A DNA stretch of 64,000 nt, taken from Rhodothermales bacterium. GTDB taxonomy: Bacteria > Bacteroidota > Rhodothermia > Rhodothermales > UBA10348. The notes beneath the pieces were generated by a model. It searched no databases and had not been told where the DNA came from. It worked only from the letters and a program-made list of their open reading frames with translations. The translations under genes were made by a program, and so were the position numbers. Of the stretch, positions 1-8,505 are shown piece by piece. The stretch is taken from positions 310,001 to 374,000 of the forward strand of contig JANQQV010000020.1 of the NCBI GenBank assembly GCA_028284865.1, in the 5' to 3' direction. The first letter of the stretch is position 1; each line of letters opens with the position of its first letter.

Positions 1-88
1 GAATCGGATCCCCTCGAGTGATTCGACACCGAATTTCCCCGGCGCCCCGAGGTCGTTTTCCCCCGCTCATCGCAATCCGTCAACGGCA

Positions 89-119
89 GTTGACCGCAAG
101 CGGTGACAATGTATCTTTG
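89..119 (+). promoter_or_regulatory. Candidate Bacteroidota-type promoter for the first oxidoreductase gene
   Basis: GTTG at 89-92 and TATCTTTG at 112-119 fit the Bacteroidota -33/-7 consensus (TTTG, about 19-21 bases, TAnnTTTG). The spacer here is 19 bases. It lies about 80 bases upstream of the ATG at 200. The match is by eye only. The rest of bases 1-199 shows no gene I can support. Confidence 0.45.
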
Positions 120-199
120 GGGGTTGTCCGTTTAACGATGCCACCGGTGGCAGGCAAGGCACCTGACACTCTCCTGCATCCCCTACCAGACTCTCTGAT

Positions 200-1630
200 A
201 TGAAAAAACAGTCCGATAGCCAGAATGCGGCCCCGGATTCACGTCGCAGCTTCTTGAAGAAAGGTGCACTTGCCGCTGGTGCGATCGTAACGGGCGTCTC
301 CGGCGCAGAAGCCGCTCCAAAGGTTCGCCGTTACTCTGGAGCGCCTGCCAAGGGCAGTGTCCTGGGAGCTAACGACCGTCTGGTAGTGGGCCACGTCGGT
401 GTGGGTGGACAGGGATATACGCATGTGCGTGCGGTGACCAACCTGAACATGGACGGCTCCAGCTGGCACAACTACGAATACAACACGCAGGTCGTAGCAG
501 GTTGTGACCTGTTCTCGGGACGTCGTGATCGCGTAAAGAGCCATCTTGAAATGGTTCGCGACGCCAAGAACCAGGACTTCCAGGTGGAGGTGTACGAGGA
601 CCACCGCAAAATGATGGAGAATGACGACATCGACGTCATCTTTATCGGTACAGTGGACCACTGGCATGCACAGATTGCGATCGATGCCCTCGAATCGGGC
701 AAGCACGTGTATTGCGAAAAGCCAATGACGCGCTACCTGCCGGAAGCGTTCGACGTGTATGATGCGGTCAAGCGAACGGGCAACAAGTTTCAGATCGGCT
801 CCCAGTACACCTCAGAAGCCAAATGGCACAAGGCCGCTGAGCTGGTCAAGGCCGGCAAGATTGGTCCTGCCACGTTTGCGCAGAACTCGTACATGCGCAA
901 CAACCCCAATGGCGAGTGGAATTATTACCGTCTCGAAGAGGAAGTGACTCCTGAGACGATGAATTGGGATCACTGGCTGGGTCAGGTCGCCAATCGTCCG
1001 GACTTCAATCGCGAACACTACCACCGCTGGCGCAAGTACTATCGCTACTGTGCAGGAATCATGGGCGACCTTCTTGCCCACATGATCCACCCGCTCATCA
1101 TTGCCGCCAACGTCACCGAGCTGCCCAAGCGCGTTGTGGCCATCGGCAACAAGGCGGTGACCGACATGTACCTCGGCCCCGATGACCGATCGGTTGACGA
1201 CAACACGCAGCTACTGGTCGAATTCCCGTCCGGGCTCTGCATGATGATCGCGGGCTCGACAGTCAATGAGCAGGGTGTTCAGCAGGTAATCCGCGGCCAC
1301 GAAGCCACCCTCTATTTCGGTGGTGGATCGGTTGAACTGCGTCCCGAACGTCCGTTTGCTGACCTGGTCGATGCCGAGATCTACGAGAACCTGACGCCAG
1401 GGCCGGAAATTCCTGCCCATGTGGATGATCTCTTCTCTGCCATCCGCAACGACCATGACACAAATGGTAACATCGACGTCGCCATCATTGCCCAGGCTAT
1501 CATCTCGATGGCCGAAGCGTCAAACCGGTATGGGGAAGCCATCTTCCTGAATCCGGAGACGCGCGAATTCCACACGGGTGGCGGCACGAAGCTCGTTGTA
1601 CCGACCTACGGGACATTCGACCTGTCCTGA
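200..1630 (+). CDS. Tat-exported Gfo/Idh/MocA family oxidoreductase
   Basis: A 476-residue protein with a twin-arginine signal (RRSFLKKG, RR at 15-16) followed by an alanine-rich stretch, so it is probably exported folded with its cofactor. The Rossmann motif around residues 63-75 (VGHVGVGGQG) and the EKP motif at 173-175, whose lysine is the family's usual catalytic/cofactor residue, place it in the NAD(P)-dependent Gfo/Idh/MocA family. The C-terminal half matches the family's substrate-binding sheet domain. These exported members are common in Bacteroidota and are thought to act on sugars or cyclitols; the substrate cannot be read from the sequence. The ATG at 200 puts the RR motif at a normal distance. 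A related Tat protein follows two genes downstream. Confidence 0.9.
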   Translation: MKKQSDSQNAAPDSRRSFLKKGALAAGAIVTGVSGAEAAPKVRRYSGAPAKGSVLGANDRLVVGHVGVGGQGYTHVRAVTNLNMDGSSWHNYEYNTQVVAGCDLFSGRRDRVKSHLEMVRDAKNQDFQVEVYEDHRKMMENDDIDVIFIGTVDHWHAQIAIDALESGKHVYCEKPMTRYLPEAFDVYDAVKRTGNKFQIGSQYTSEAKWHKAAELVKAGKIGPATFAQNSYMRNNPNGEWNYYRLEEEVTPETMNWDHWLGQVANRPDFNREHYHRWRKYYRYCAGIMGDLLAHMIHPLIIAANVTELPKRVVAIGNKAVTDMYLGPDDRSVDDNTQLLVEFPSGLCMMIAGSTVNEQGVQQVIRGHEATLYFGGGSVELRPERPFADLVDAEIYENLTPGPEIPAHVDDLFSAIRNDHDTNGNIDVAIIAQAIISMAEASNRYGEAIFLNPETREFHTGGGTKLVVPTYGTFDLS

Positions 1631-1791
1631 CCCGAACGTGAGCTGATTGAATACGCTTCGGTCTGCTGCTTTGACGTCCAAGGGGCGGTTGGCTCGCCAA
1701 TCGCCCCTTCTCGTATCCGGGCCTTCGGTCACATCATTGGCTGGCACCCTCCTTCCTGCTCCCCACCCTCAGTCACATCTTGTCTTGATTC

Positions 1792-2787
1792 ATGGAGACT
1801 GTCCGTCTGGCATTCAAGGCGATGGCAACTCGGTTCGAGTTCATGTTGCTCGGAGACGACCCGGTGCATCTTCGCGCAGCCGCGGAAGAGGCCATGCGCG
1901 AGGTTCAGCGTGTGGAGCGCAATTGCAATTTCTACGCGAAGTCCAGCGAGCTGAGCAGAATCAATCGGGAAGCGGCCCAGTCACCGGTCCGACTGAGCGG
2001 TCTGATGCTGCGCCTGCTATCGGCCTCCGAGGATCTCTTCCATGAGACGTCGGGCCTGTTCGACCCTTCCGTTGCGCCTGCTCTCGCGTCATGGGGACTG
2101 AGACACCAAACCGATTCCGGCCGGATTCCGCGTCCTGATCAATTGCAGACCCTTATCAAGCAGATTGGCCTCGATGGCTTGTCTTTGGATCGCTCCAACA
2201 GAACCATTCGATTCAACAAACCTGGACTGCAGCTGGATCTGGGGGGTATCGCCAAGGGTTGGGCTCTCGATGAGGCCCGAATGGTACTGGAGGAGTCTGG
2301 TATTGAGCGCGCACTTCTCCATGGAGGGACCAGCACAGCGGTTACGATCGGTTCAGACGCCGAGGATGTGCCGTGGAAAATTGGTGTCGAGGACCCCTAT
2401 CTCACCGCTCGGTCCAAAGACGAAGATGCATCGGAGGAACGGGCCTGGATCGCAACCATTCCGCTGAGGGGTGGGGCCATGTCGGTATCAGGCGTGCAAG
2501 GCAAGTCTTTCATCAGGGATGACGGTACCGAAACAATAGAGTATGGCCACATCATTCACCCTCGTACAGGCCGGGCCGTTTCGGGTCCGAGGCTATCCCT
2601 GGTCGTTGGCGAATCAGCAACGGCGTGCGATGCCTGGTCCACTGCCTTGCTGGCTGCACCCGAGCAGGATCCCCCAGTCCGCATACAGGGAACCGCTTTC
2701 CTGAAAACCGATTCAGGATGGATCCAGACTGCCGGGCGCGTCCCGGAGACTTGGCTCGATCGTCCCGCTTCCGCCCCTTCCCCTTGA
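1792..2787 (+). CDS. apbE: FAD:protein FMN transferase (ApbE family)
   Basis: The 331-residue protein has the ApbE signatures: an N-terminal MATRFEF segment, DLGGIAKGWALDEA near 149-162, HIIHPRTG, and a DAWSTAL metal-binding motif near the C-terminus. ApbE enzymes use FAD and Mg2+ to attach FMN covalently to Thr/Ser of partner flavoproteins such as Nqr and Rnf subunits. Most are periplasmic lipoproteins, but no signal peptide or lipobox is visible from the ATG at 1792 and no convincing upstream start supplies one. The next gene begins 10 bases after its stop, so the two are probably co-transcribed. No obvious FMN-acceptor protein is encoded in the window. Confidence 0.9.
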   Translation: METVRLAFKAMATRFEFMLLGDDPVHLRAAAEEAMREVQRVERNCNFYAKSSELSRINREAAQSPVRLSGLMLRLLSASEDLFHETSGLFDPSVAPALASWGLRHQTDSGRIPRPDQLQTLIKQIGLDGLSLDRSNRTIRFNKPGLQLDLGGIAKGWALDEARMVLEESGIERALLHGGTSTAVTIGSDAEDVPWKIGVEDPYLTARSKDEDASEERAWIATIPLRGGAMSVSGVQGKSFIRDDGTETIEYGHIIHPRTGRAVSGPRLSLVVGESATACDAWSTALLAAPEQDPPVRIQGTAFLKTDSGWIQTAGRVPETWLDRPASAPSP

Positions 2788-2797
2788 ATTCAGCTGT

Positions 2798-4072
2798 TTG
2801 AGTACCGTGGCTCCAAAAGGATTCTCCCGACGCAATTTCATCAAGACCGGCTCAATGGGAACGCTTGCTGGCGTTCTGGCTGCAGGCCAACGCATTCCTG
2901 CTGAAGCAGCGGCGCTTTCCTCCTCCTTCAAAGACGAGCCGTTCCCTTGCGCCGTCATTGGATTCGGTGAATGGGGTCGTGAGATTGCCGCAGCCATTGA
3001 TGATATCGAGGAGCTCGAGCTGTCGGTCATCTGCGACAACTTCCCTTTGATGCTGCGTCGGGCCCAACGTGCCCATCCGCAGGCGGCACGCGTTGGCGAT
3101 TACCGCGAGGTCCTGGACAACCCGGACATCTCGGCGGTGTTCATCGCCACCGCCACGCACGACCACAAGGAGGTGGTTCTGGATGCGCTTCAGGCGGGCA
3201 AGCATGTGTATTGCGAAGCGCCGCTGGCCAACAACATTGATGACGCCCGCGAGATCGCACGCGCCGGAATGGCCGCAACCGATCAGGTATTCCAGACCGG
3301 AATGCTGTACCGTACCGAACCCCAGTACCGCTCAGTATTCGGCTTCATTCGCAGTGGCGCCATTGGCCGACCAGCCATGAGCCGTTCGCAGTGGCACCAG
3401 AAGACTTCCTGGCGACGCTCTTCCTCCTCGGCGGAACGGGCCCGAGCACTGAACTGGCGGCTTGACAAGGACCTTTCACTCGGATTGATCGGCGAGATTG
3501 GCATCCAGCAGATTGATGTGACCAGCTGGGTCCTGGGTCAGCGTCCGAAAGCCGTCAGTGGATTCGGCGGTATCATGTTCTGGGACGACGGCCGGACCGT
3601 CAAAGACACCATTCAGGCCATCATTGAGTACCCGGGAGGCGAAAACATGATGTACGACGCCACGCTCGTGAGTGGATTCGATGCGGCCTATGATCTCCTG
3701 TTCGGGAATGATGCCACGATCATTCTCCGCGATGAGAAAGCCTGGATGTTCAAGGAGGTAGATGCGCCGATGCTGGGCTGGGAGGTCTATGCCCGCAAGG
3801 ACAAGTTCTACAAGGAGACCGGTATCGCCCTGTTGGCCAATGCGACCCAGCTCGATGCCCTGGGTCAGGATCCGGCGGAAGACGATCCGAATGCAAAGCC
3901 CCCCATCTGGCACGCCCTGAAGGCGTTTGCTGACAACCTGATTTACGGCCCCTTCCCTGCTGTCTCGGATGCACAGCTGGGGTATGAGTCGACCGTTGTC
4001 GCCATCAAGGCCAACGAGGCGGTCCAGAACAACACGCGCGTCGAGATTCCGAACGAACTCTACACACTGTAG
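2798..4072 (+). CDS. Tat-exported Gfo/Idh/MocA family oxidoreductase, EAP variant
   Basis: A 424-residue protein reading from a TTG codon; RR at residues 11-12 (SRRNFIKTG) begins a Tat signal ending near an AEAAA cleavage region. A GFGEWGREIA Rossmann loop and the typical alpha/beta layout show the Gfo/Idh/MocA fold. The usual EKP motif reads CEAPLA (140-142), so the conserved lysine is alanine, while the paralogue at 200-1630 keeps EKP. It may belong to a subfamily with a different active site or may bind cofactor without the standard chemistry. It probably forms an operon with the ApbE gene 10 bases upstream. Substrate unknown. Confidence 0.85.
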   Translation: MSTVAPKGFSRRNFIKTGSMGTLAGVLAAGQRIPAEAAALSSSFKDEPFPCAVIGFGEWGREIAAAIDDIEELELSVICDNFPLMLRRAQRAHPQAARVGDYREVLDNPDISAVFIATATHDHKEVVLDALQAGKHVYCEAPLANNIDDAREIARAGMAATDQVFQTGMLYRTEPQYRSVFGFIRSGAIGRPAMSRSQWHQKTSWRRSSSSAERARALNWRLDKDLSLGLIGEIGIQQIDVTSWVLGQRPKAVSGFGGIMFWDDGRTVKDTIQAIIEYPGGENMMYDATLVSGFDAAYDLLFGNDATIILRDEKAWMFKEVDAPMLGWEVYARKDKFYKETGIALLANATQLDALGQDPAEDDPNAKPPIWHALKAFADNLIYGPFPAVSDAQLGYESTVVAIKANEAVQNNTRVEIPNELYTL

Positions 4073-4116
4073 CCTTTGCGCTTTAGCTCTTCACGCCTCC
4101 TGGTCGTGGAAGTGAG

Positions 4117-4917
4117 TCAGTCGGCAAGCCCGAACAGTTGCTTGGCATTGTTAGTCGTAATGCGAGTCACCTCGTCGACGGACAATCCACGTACTTCGGC
4201 AAGTTTCTCAGCGACCAATCGCACGTAGGATGGCTCATTACGCTTGCCGCGGTGAGGAGCCGGCGTCAAGTACGGGGAGTCCGTCTCCAGGATGATGCGA
4301 TCCAAGGGTACGGTCGCCGTGGCATCCGGGACACCGCCATTCTTGAAGGTGTACGTCCCTCCGATCCCCATGTGGAATCCAAGCTGTTTCACGCGGCTGG
4401 TGTGATCCGCCGGGCCGCCAAAGCAGTGGAACACGCCGCGAATCCGTTCAGGGTGTGGAGATCGCTCCTTCTCCTCCGCCACAATCCGGACCAGGTCGTC
4501 CGAAGCCTCTCTGTCATGAAATACGAGCGGTTTGTCCACCTCGGCCGCCAGGCGGATATGCTCCCGCAGGAATGCATGCTGCTTGTCGTCGAACGATCGG
4601 TCCCAATAGTAGTCCAGCCCTGTCTCGCCGATGGCGATGATGCGAGGGTCTGTTGCCCATTCTCGCACGGCCTGCATGTCCTCGTCAGTCGCAGCCTGAA
4701 CGGATGACGGGTGTATGCCGGCCATCGCCTTCAAAACCGGCCCATTGTGTGGGTCACCGTGCTTGTCAGCCAGATCGACGCAAAACTGAATCGACGTCAC
4801 GTCGATGGCCGGCATCAGGATATGCGAAATTCCGGCCCCATTCGCCCGCTCCAGCACCTGATCAAAGTCCGTTTCAAACTGTTCGAGGAAAATATGGGCG
4901 TGGGTGTCGATCAGCAT
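4117..4917 (-). CDS. TatD family metal-dependent hydrolase/DNase
   Basis: Taking the ATG at 4917, which places the metal-binding THAH at residues 4-7, the protein is 266 residues, normal for TatD. An alternative start lies six codons upstream at 4935. Other family landmarks are GETGLDYYWD, FHDREA, FHCFGG and ETDSPYLTP, supplying the His, Glu and Asp ligands of the two-metal TIM barrel. TatD proteins are cytosolic 3'-5' exonucleases or related hydrolases; despite the name they are not needed for Tat transport. The gene converges on the upstream oxidoreductase and is divergent from the histidine kinase, with about 210 bases between them that should hold both promoters. Confidence 0.92.
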   Translation of the reverse strand: MLIDTHAHIFLEQFETDFDQVLERANGAGISHILMPAIDVTSIQFCVDLADKHGDPHNGPVLKAMAGIHPSSVQAATDEDMQAVREWATDPRIIAIGETGLDYYWDRSFDDKQHAFLREHIRLAAEVDKPLVFHDREASDDLVRIVAEEKERSPHPERIRGVFHCFGGPADHTSRVKQLGFHMGIGGTYTFKNGGVPDATATVPLDRIILETDSPYLTPAPHRGKRNEPSYVRLVAEKLAEVRGLSVDEVTRITTNNAKQLFGLAD

Positions 4918-5130
4918 GGAGCCGTTTGGGTACATTCACTTAGACGAGTTCGCCGCGGTGGCATCGTGACCGGTCTAAACCTCCAGTCGTATGCCTCTTG
5001 CAATCTGGTCTTGATTCGGTCGCAGCAGACCGCTTGAAAGGCCTGCGCACCGCAGCGTTCCACCCCATTCGCAATTCCGTTCCGGCAGCCCACCGCCCTG
5101 AAACGAATTCGAGCCATATCACATGTTCTG

Positions 5131-7605
5131 GTGCTGCTGGCAGCACTCCTGGCCGCTCTCCCGCTGGCCGAGGCGATCATGGAATGGCGTGAGATCCGCA
5201 AATTCGAAGCGGGTCTGGTTGTGCTCCAACGTCCGTCTGCGCGTGGCTCCGACTGGGTCGTGTGGGAAGATCGCGATGGATCGATCACAGCCTCCCATGT
5301 GTTTCCCGAGGGACCGGGTCATGAGGGTGGAATCCGTGCCGGCGATGAGTTCTACGCGCTTGAGTTCCAGCAGTACTTCAACGCGGAGGACTTGAACAAC
5401 GCCATTGCAGGCATTCAGCCGGGGCAAACCCGGGACATGATCCTTGTCCGATCAGGCAAGCCGATTGATGTCTCCGTCACGTTCGCACGGCATCCCACCT
5501 TCCTCTATCCGGGCTCAACGGGTGTATGGCAGTTCGCGCTATGGGCCTTCACCATCGGTGCTTTCTTCCACGTCCTGGGTTTGGTCATTGCCACGCCCCT
5601 GGCTCGACACTCTCCCCGGTCCCGTGGGGATCTGGTGATGATCGGTATCTCAGCCCTGTGGATCATCGGCAACACGCTGCGTCTCGCTCTGGTCGAGTTG
5701 TTCGGTCCACCGGATGCAGGCACCACCTATGACGTGTTGTTCCAGTCGCTGACCATTGCTGGCCTTGTCGGTTGGATCGGGTTTCCCGCCGTGCTTCTGC
5801 AAACCCTGATCAGGGACGCAAAGCTGTTCACTTTCACGGGGGGTCGCATCCATCTGCTGATCCATCTGGTACCCGTGACATTGCTGGTGGGCGTTCTGGT
5901 CGCGGCCGCGCAGGGACATGTCGGACCCTTCACGCTGGAGAAGATGCTGGTCCCGATTCTGTTTTACGCATCCAGCTTTATCGGTGGTGCCGCGGTTGTC
6001 GCACTCTCCATGGGCCTTTCCGGAACAGAGGCTGGTGAATTGCCCTGGGGGCGATTCGAAAGCTTGTTCATTCTGCTGTTTGCGCTCCTTGCCGGTCTGG
6101 CGGTCACGGATGTGATTCCTGTTTTCACGTCGATGAGCGAGTCCATGGCCGCGTGGACAATCGTTTCCGCGCAGTTGCTGGCCGTGGTCCCGGTCACCTT
6201 GTATACGATCGGCACACTGCGCTATGGTAAAGTCGACGAGGTCCTGAACAGGACGATCGTCTACTCGCTCAGCCTCGGGCTCATCTTCTTCGCGTTTGTC
6301 GGGGGGATGACCATCCTGAATCGATTCGTGGACGCGTCCGGTACGACGCAGGTCGTGCTTGAAGGACTGTTCGTCGTTGTCCTGCTCGTCATTTTCGAGC
6401 GTGTATCGCGGCGCATTCGCACCCTTACCTCTACGCTGTTCAGTACGGAGCGTCAGCGGGGTCGCCAGGTCATCAACCGTTTCCAGGAAACGGCCTCCGA
6501 AATCATGGACATCGACGCGCTGGCCCAGAAGGCGATCGATGTCGCTGGCCGCGTATTCGATGCGCGAAGCTCAATCATCTTCCTTCGCTCGCCCGCAGAC
6601 GACAGCTGGATCGTAAAGCGTCATCGTCCGGAGCCGCCCTACCTCACCGAACAGGTGTTCGAGTCCATCTGGTCGCATTTCGAGTTTGCGCCCACAATCT
6701 GGGCACGCAACCCGGAATTGAATGAACACCGGATTTCTGACTCCCATGAACAGGAGCTCAAACGCTACCATGCCGCTCTTGCCGTCCCGATCCGTGGCGA
6801 AGGACGGGCGACGGGCTTGATGATCCTCAGCTACAAAGCCCGGCGCGGATCCGTATACAATCTAGATGACCTGGACCAGCTGCGAAGCCTGGCAGGAAAC
6901 CTGGCCTTGGCCGTCGAGCGACTGTCGCTGGTCGAGCGGGAGAAATCACTGGCTGCTGAGAGCTCGGAAGCTCATCTCGTGGCATTGCGCTCGCAGATCA
7001 ATCCCCACTTCCTGTTCAACGCGCTCAATACCCTTCTCGCCCTCATCGGCGAGAAGCCCGAGGAAGCCGAGGAGGTGGTCGAGCACCTGGCCGCCATTTT
7101 CCGCCACACCCTTCAGACCGGTAGCAAGCCGTTCGTCACCATGGATGAAGAGACATCGCTGGTGGAACATTACTTGGCTATCGAACAGGCGCGATTCGGT
7201 GATCGACTCAGGTTGACATGCGATATTGATGAGTCACTCCGAAGCCATCCAGTCCCAGCGTTTGCGATTCAAACCCTCGTTGAGAACGCAATCAAGCATG
7301 GTCTGGAACGATCTCGCAAGCAATGTGCACTAACCATTGAAGTCGAGCCCGTCGAAGGCCCGGCATCCGCGACCCCCTGGGCTCGTGTGACGGTCAGTGA
7401 TACCGGTGTCGGCATCCCCTATTTATTCGGAGAGCGTCACCGCAAGACCGACCGACATCCGTTCTTCGGTATTGGACTCTCCAATGTGTATGATCGCCTG
7501 GAGCGCCTTTATCAGCGGGACGACCTGCTGGGATACGTGAGCGATCCCGAATCCGGCACACAAGCTTCCATCTTGATACCGGCGAACCGACTCTCGCCAG
7601 ACTGA
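5131..7605 (+). CDS. Membrane sensor histidine kinase, PDZ-multiTM-GAF-His_kinase (LytS-like)
   Basis: Reading from the GTG at 5131 gives 824 residues. A hydrophobic N-terminus precedes a PDZ-like domain (about 28-115), then eight or nine membrane segments to about residue 425, a GAF domain (about 450-610), and a LytS/YehU-type kinase core. INPHFLFN carries the phospho-accepting His626; VENAIKHG, DTGVGIP and GIGLSN are the ATP-binding motifs. The kinase should phosphorylate the LytTR regulator encoded 39 bases downstream. The PDZ domain sits before the membrane block, so it is probably outside the cytoplasm and may bind protein C-termini or misfolded chains. The true start may lie slightly upstream, since the frame is open back to 5038 without an ATG. 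Confidence 0.88.
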   Translation: MLLAALLAALPLAEAIMEWREIRKFEAGLVVLQRPSARGSDWVVWEDRDGSITASHVFPEGPGHEGGIRAGDEFYALEFQQYFNAEDLNNAIAGIQPGQTRDMILVRSGKPIDVSVTFARHPTFLYPGSTGVWQFALWAFTIGAFFHVLGLVIATPLARHSPRSRGDLVMIGISALWIIGNTLRLALVELFGPPDAGTTYDVLFQSLTIAGLVGWIGFPAVLLQTLIRDAKLFTFTGGRIHLLIHLVPVTLLVGVLVAAAQGHVGPFTLEKMLVPILFYASSFIGGAAVVALSMGLSGTEAGELPWGRFESLFILLFALLAGLAVTDVIPVFTSMSESMAAWTIVSAQLLAVVPVTLYTIGTLRYGKVDEVLNRTIVYSLSLGLIFFAFVGGMTILNRFVDASGTTQVVLEGLFVVVLLVIFERVSRRIRTLTSTLFSTERQRGRQVINRFQETASEIMDIDALAQKAIDVAGRVFDARSSIIFLRSPADDSWIVKRHRPEPPYLTEQVFESIWSHFEFAPTIWARNPELNEHRISDSHEQELKRYHAALAVPIRGEGRATGLMILSYKARRGSVYNLDDLDQLRSLAGNLALAVERLSLVEREKSLAAESSEAHLVALRSQINPHFLFNALNTLLALIGEKPEEAEEVVEHLAAIFRHTLQTGSKPFVTMDEETSLVEHYLAIEQARFGDRLRLTCDIDESLRSHPVPAFAIQTLVENAIKHGLERSRKQCALTIEVEPVEGPASATPWARVTVSDTGVGIPYLFGERHRKTDRHPFFGIGLSNVYDRLERLYQRDDLLGYVSDPESGTQASILIPANRLSPD

Positions 7606-7644
7606 TCCCACCTTTCACAATCCCTGAAAACCTCCCAGAACATC

Positions 7645-8469
7645 ATGGCACGCATCCTGATCGTTGATGATGAAGCTCCTGCCCGCAAGCGCATGCAGAA
7701 ATTGCTGGCTGATGACGCAGTGGCCCAACTGGTAACCGACGTGGACACCGCTGAAGATGGCGTTGAAGCGCTCGAGAAACTGAAAGGTGGCTCGGTGGAC
7801 ATCCTGCTGTTGGATATCCAGATGCCCGGAATGGACGGGTTCGATGTGCTCGATCGAATCGAGCCGACAGATCGTCCGGTGGTGATCTTCACGACAGCGT
7901 TTGACGAATACGCCATCCGCGCCTTTGACGCTAATGCAGTCGACTACCTGCTCAAGCCCGTACCATCGGATCGGCTCAAAGAGGCGTTGGAGCGCGCACA
8001 TCGCATCATCGGTCAGACAGAGCCACAAGATGACCGGTTCGGCAAGCTGCTGGAATGGATGGACGCCAACGCCATGAACCAGGCAGAAAGCCCTTCATCC
8101 TCAGAGGATTGGCTCGAACAACTTTCCATTCCGTATCGGGACCGCATCCTGATCATCCCCATTCCTGACGTGGTTTCAATTGAAATCTCCGAAGGCATCA
8201 CTCGGGTCTACATCCTGGAAGACGATCCCGGTGCGCCCCGTCCTCGTTTGCGGCAACACATCGTCAATTACACGCTGGACCAGCTTGGATCCATGCTGAA
8301 TCCTGACGACTTCATGCGTGTCCATCGCTCGGCCATCGTGCAGTTCAACCACATCAAGGAGCTCATCCCGTGGTTCAGCGGCCGCTACAAGCTTGCGCTG
8401 ACCGGTGGGCACGAAGTGATTGCTTCGCGAGAACGGTCCAAAGCAGTGAAAGAGCGGCTCAAAATCTGA
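7645..8469 (+). CDS. LytTR-family response regulator
   Basis: The 274-residue protein has a receiver domain (RILIVDDEAPA at the N-terminus, phospho-acceptor Asp57 in LLLDIQMPG, conserved FTTAFDEYA and KP pair) followed by a LytTR DNA-binding domain from about 165 (PIPDVVSIEISEG, FMRVHRSAIV, LTGGHEV). LytTR proteins bind direct-repeat promoter elements. It lies 39 bases after the kinase gene, a standard pair. The target genes cannot be deduced, though the adjacent surface-protein island is a reasonable place to look. Confidence 0.95.
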   Translation: MARILIVDDEAPARKRMQKLLADDAVAQLVTDVDTAEDGVEALEKLKGGSVDILLLDIQMPGMDGFDVLDRIEPTDRPVVIFTTAFDEYAIRAFDANAVDYLLKPVPSDRLKEALERAHRIIGQTEPQDDRFGKLLEWMDANAMNQAESPSSSEDWLEQLSIPYRDRILIIPIPDVVSIEISEGITRVYILEDDPGAPRPRLRQHIVNYTLDQLGSMLNPDDFMRVHRSAIVQFNHIKELIPWFSGRYKLALTGGHEVIASRERSKAVKERLKI

Positions 8470-8505
8470 TTCCGCTCGATCTCAAGTCCACACGTTCGGC
8501 TCAGG

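Noticed and set aside
18-203. Possible 61-residue protein before the first oxidoreductase
   Set aside because: It overlaps the likely promoter and the next start and has no protein-like pattern.
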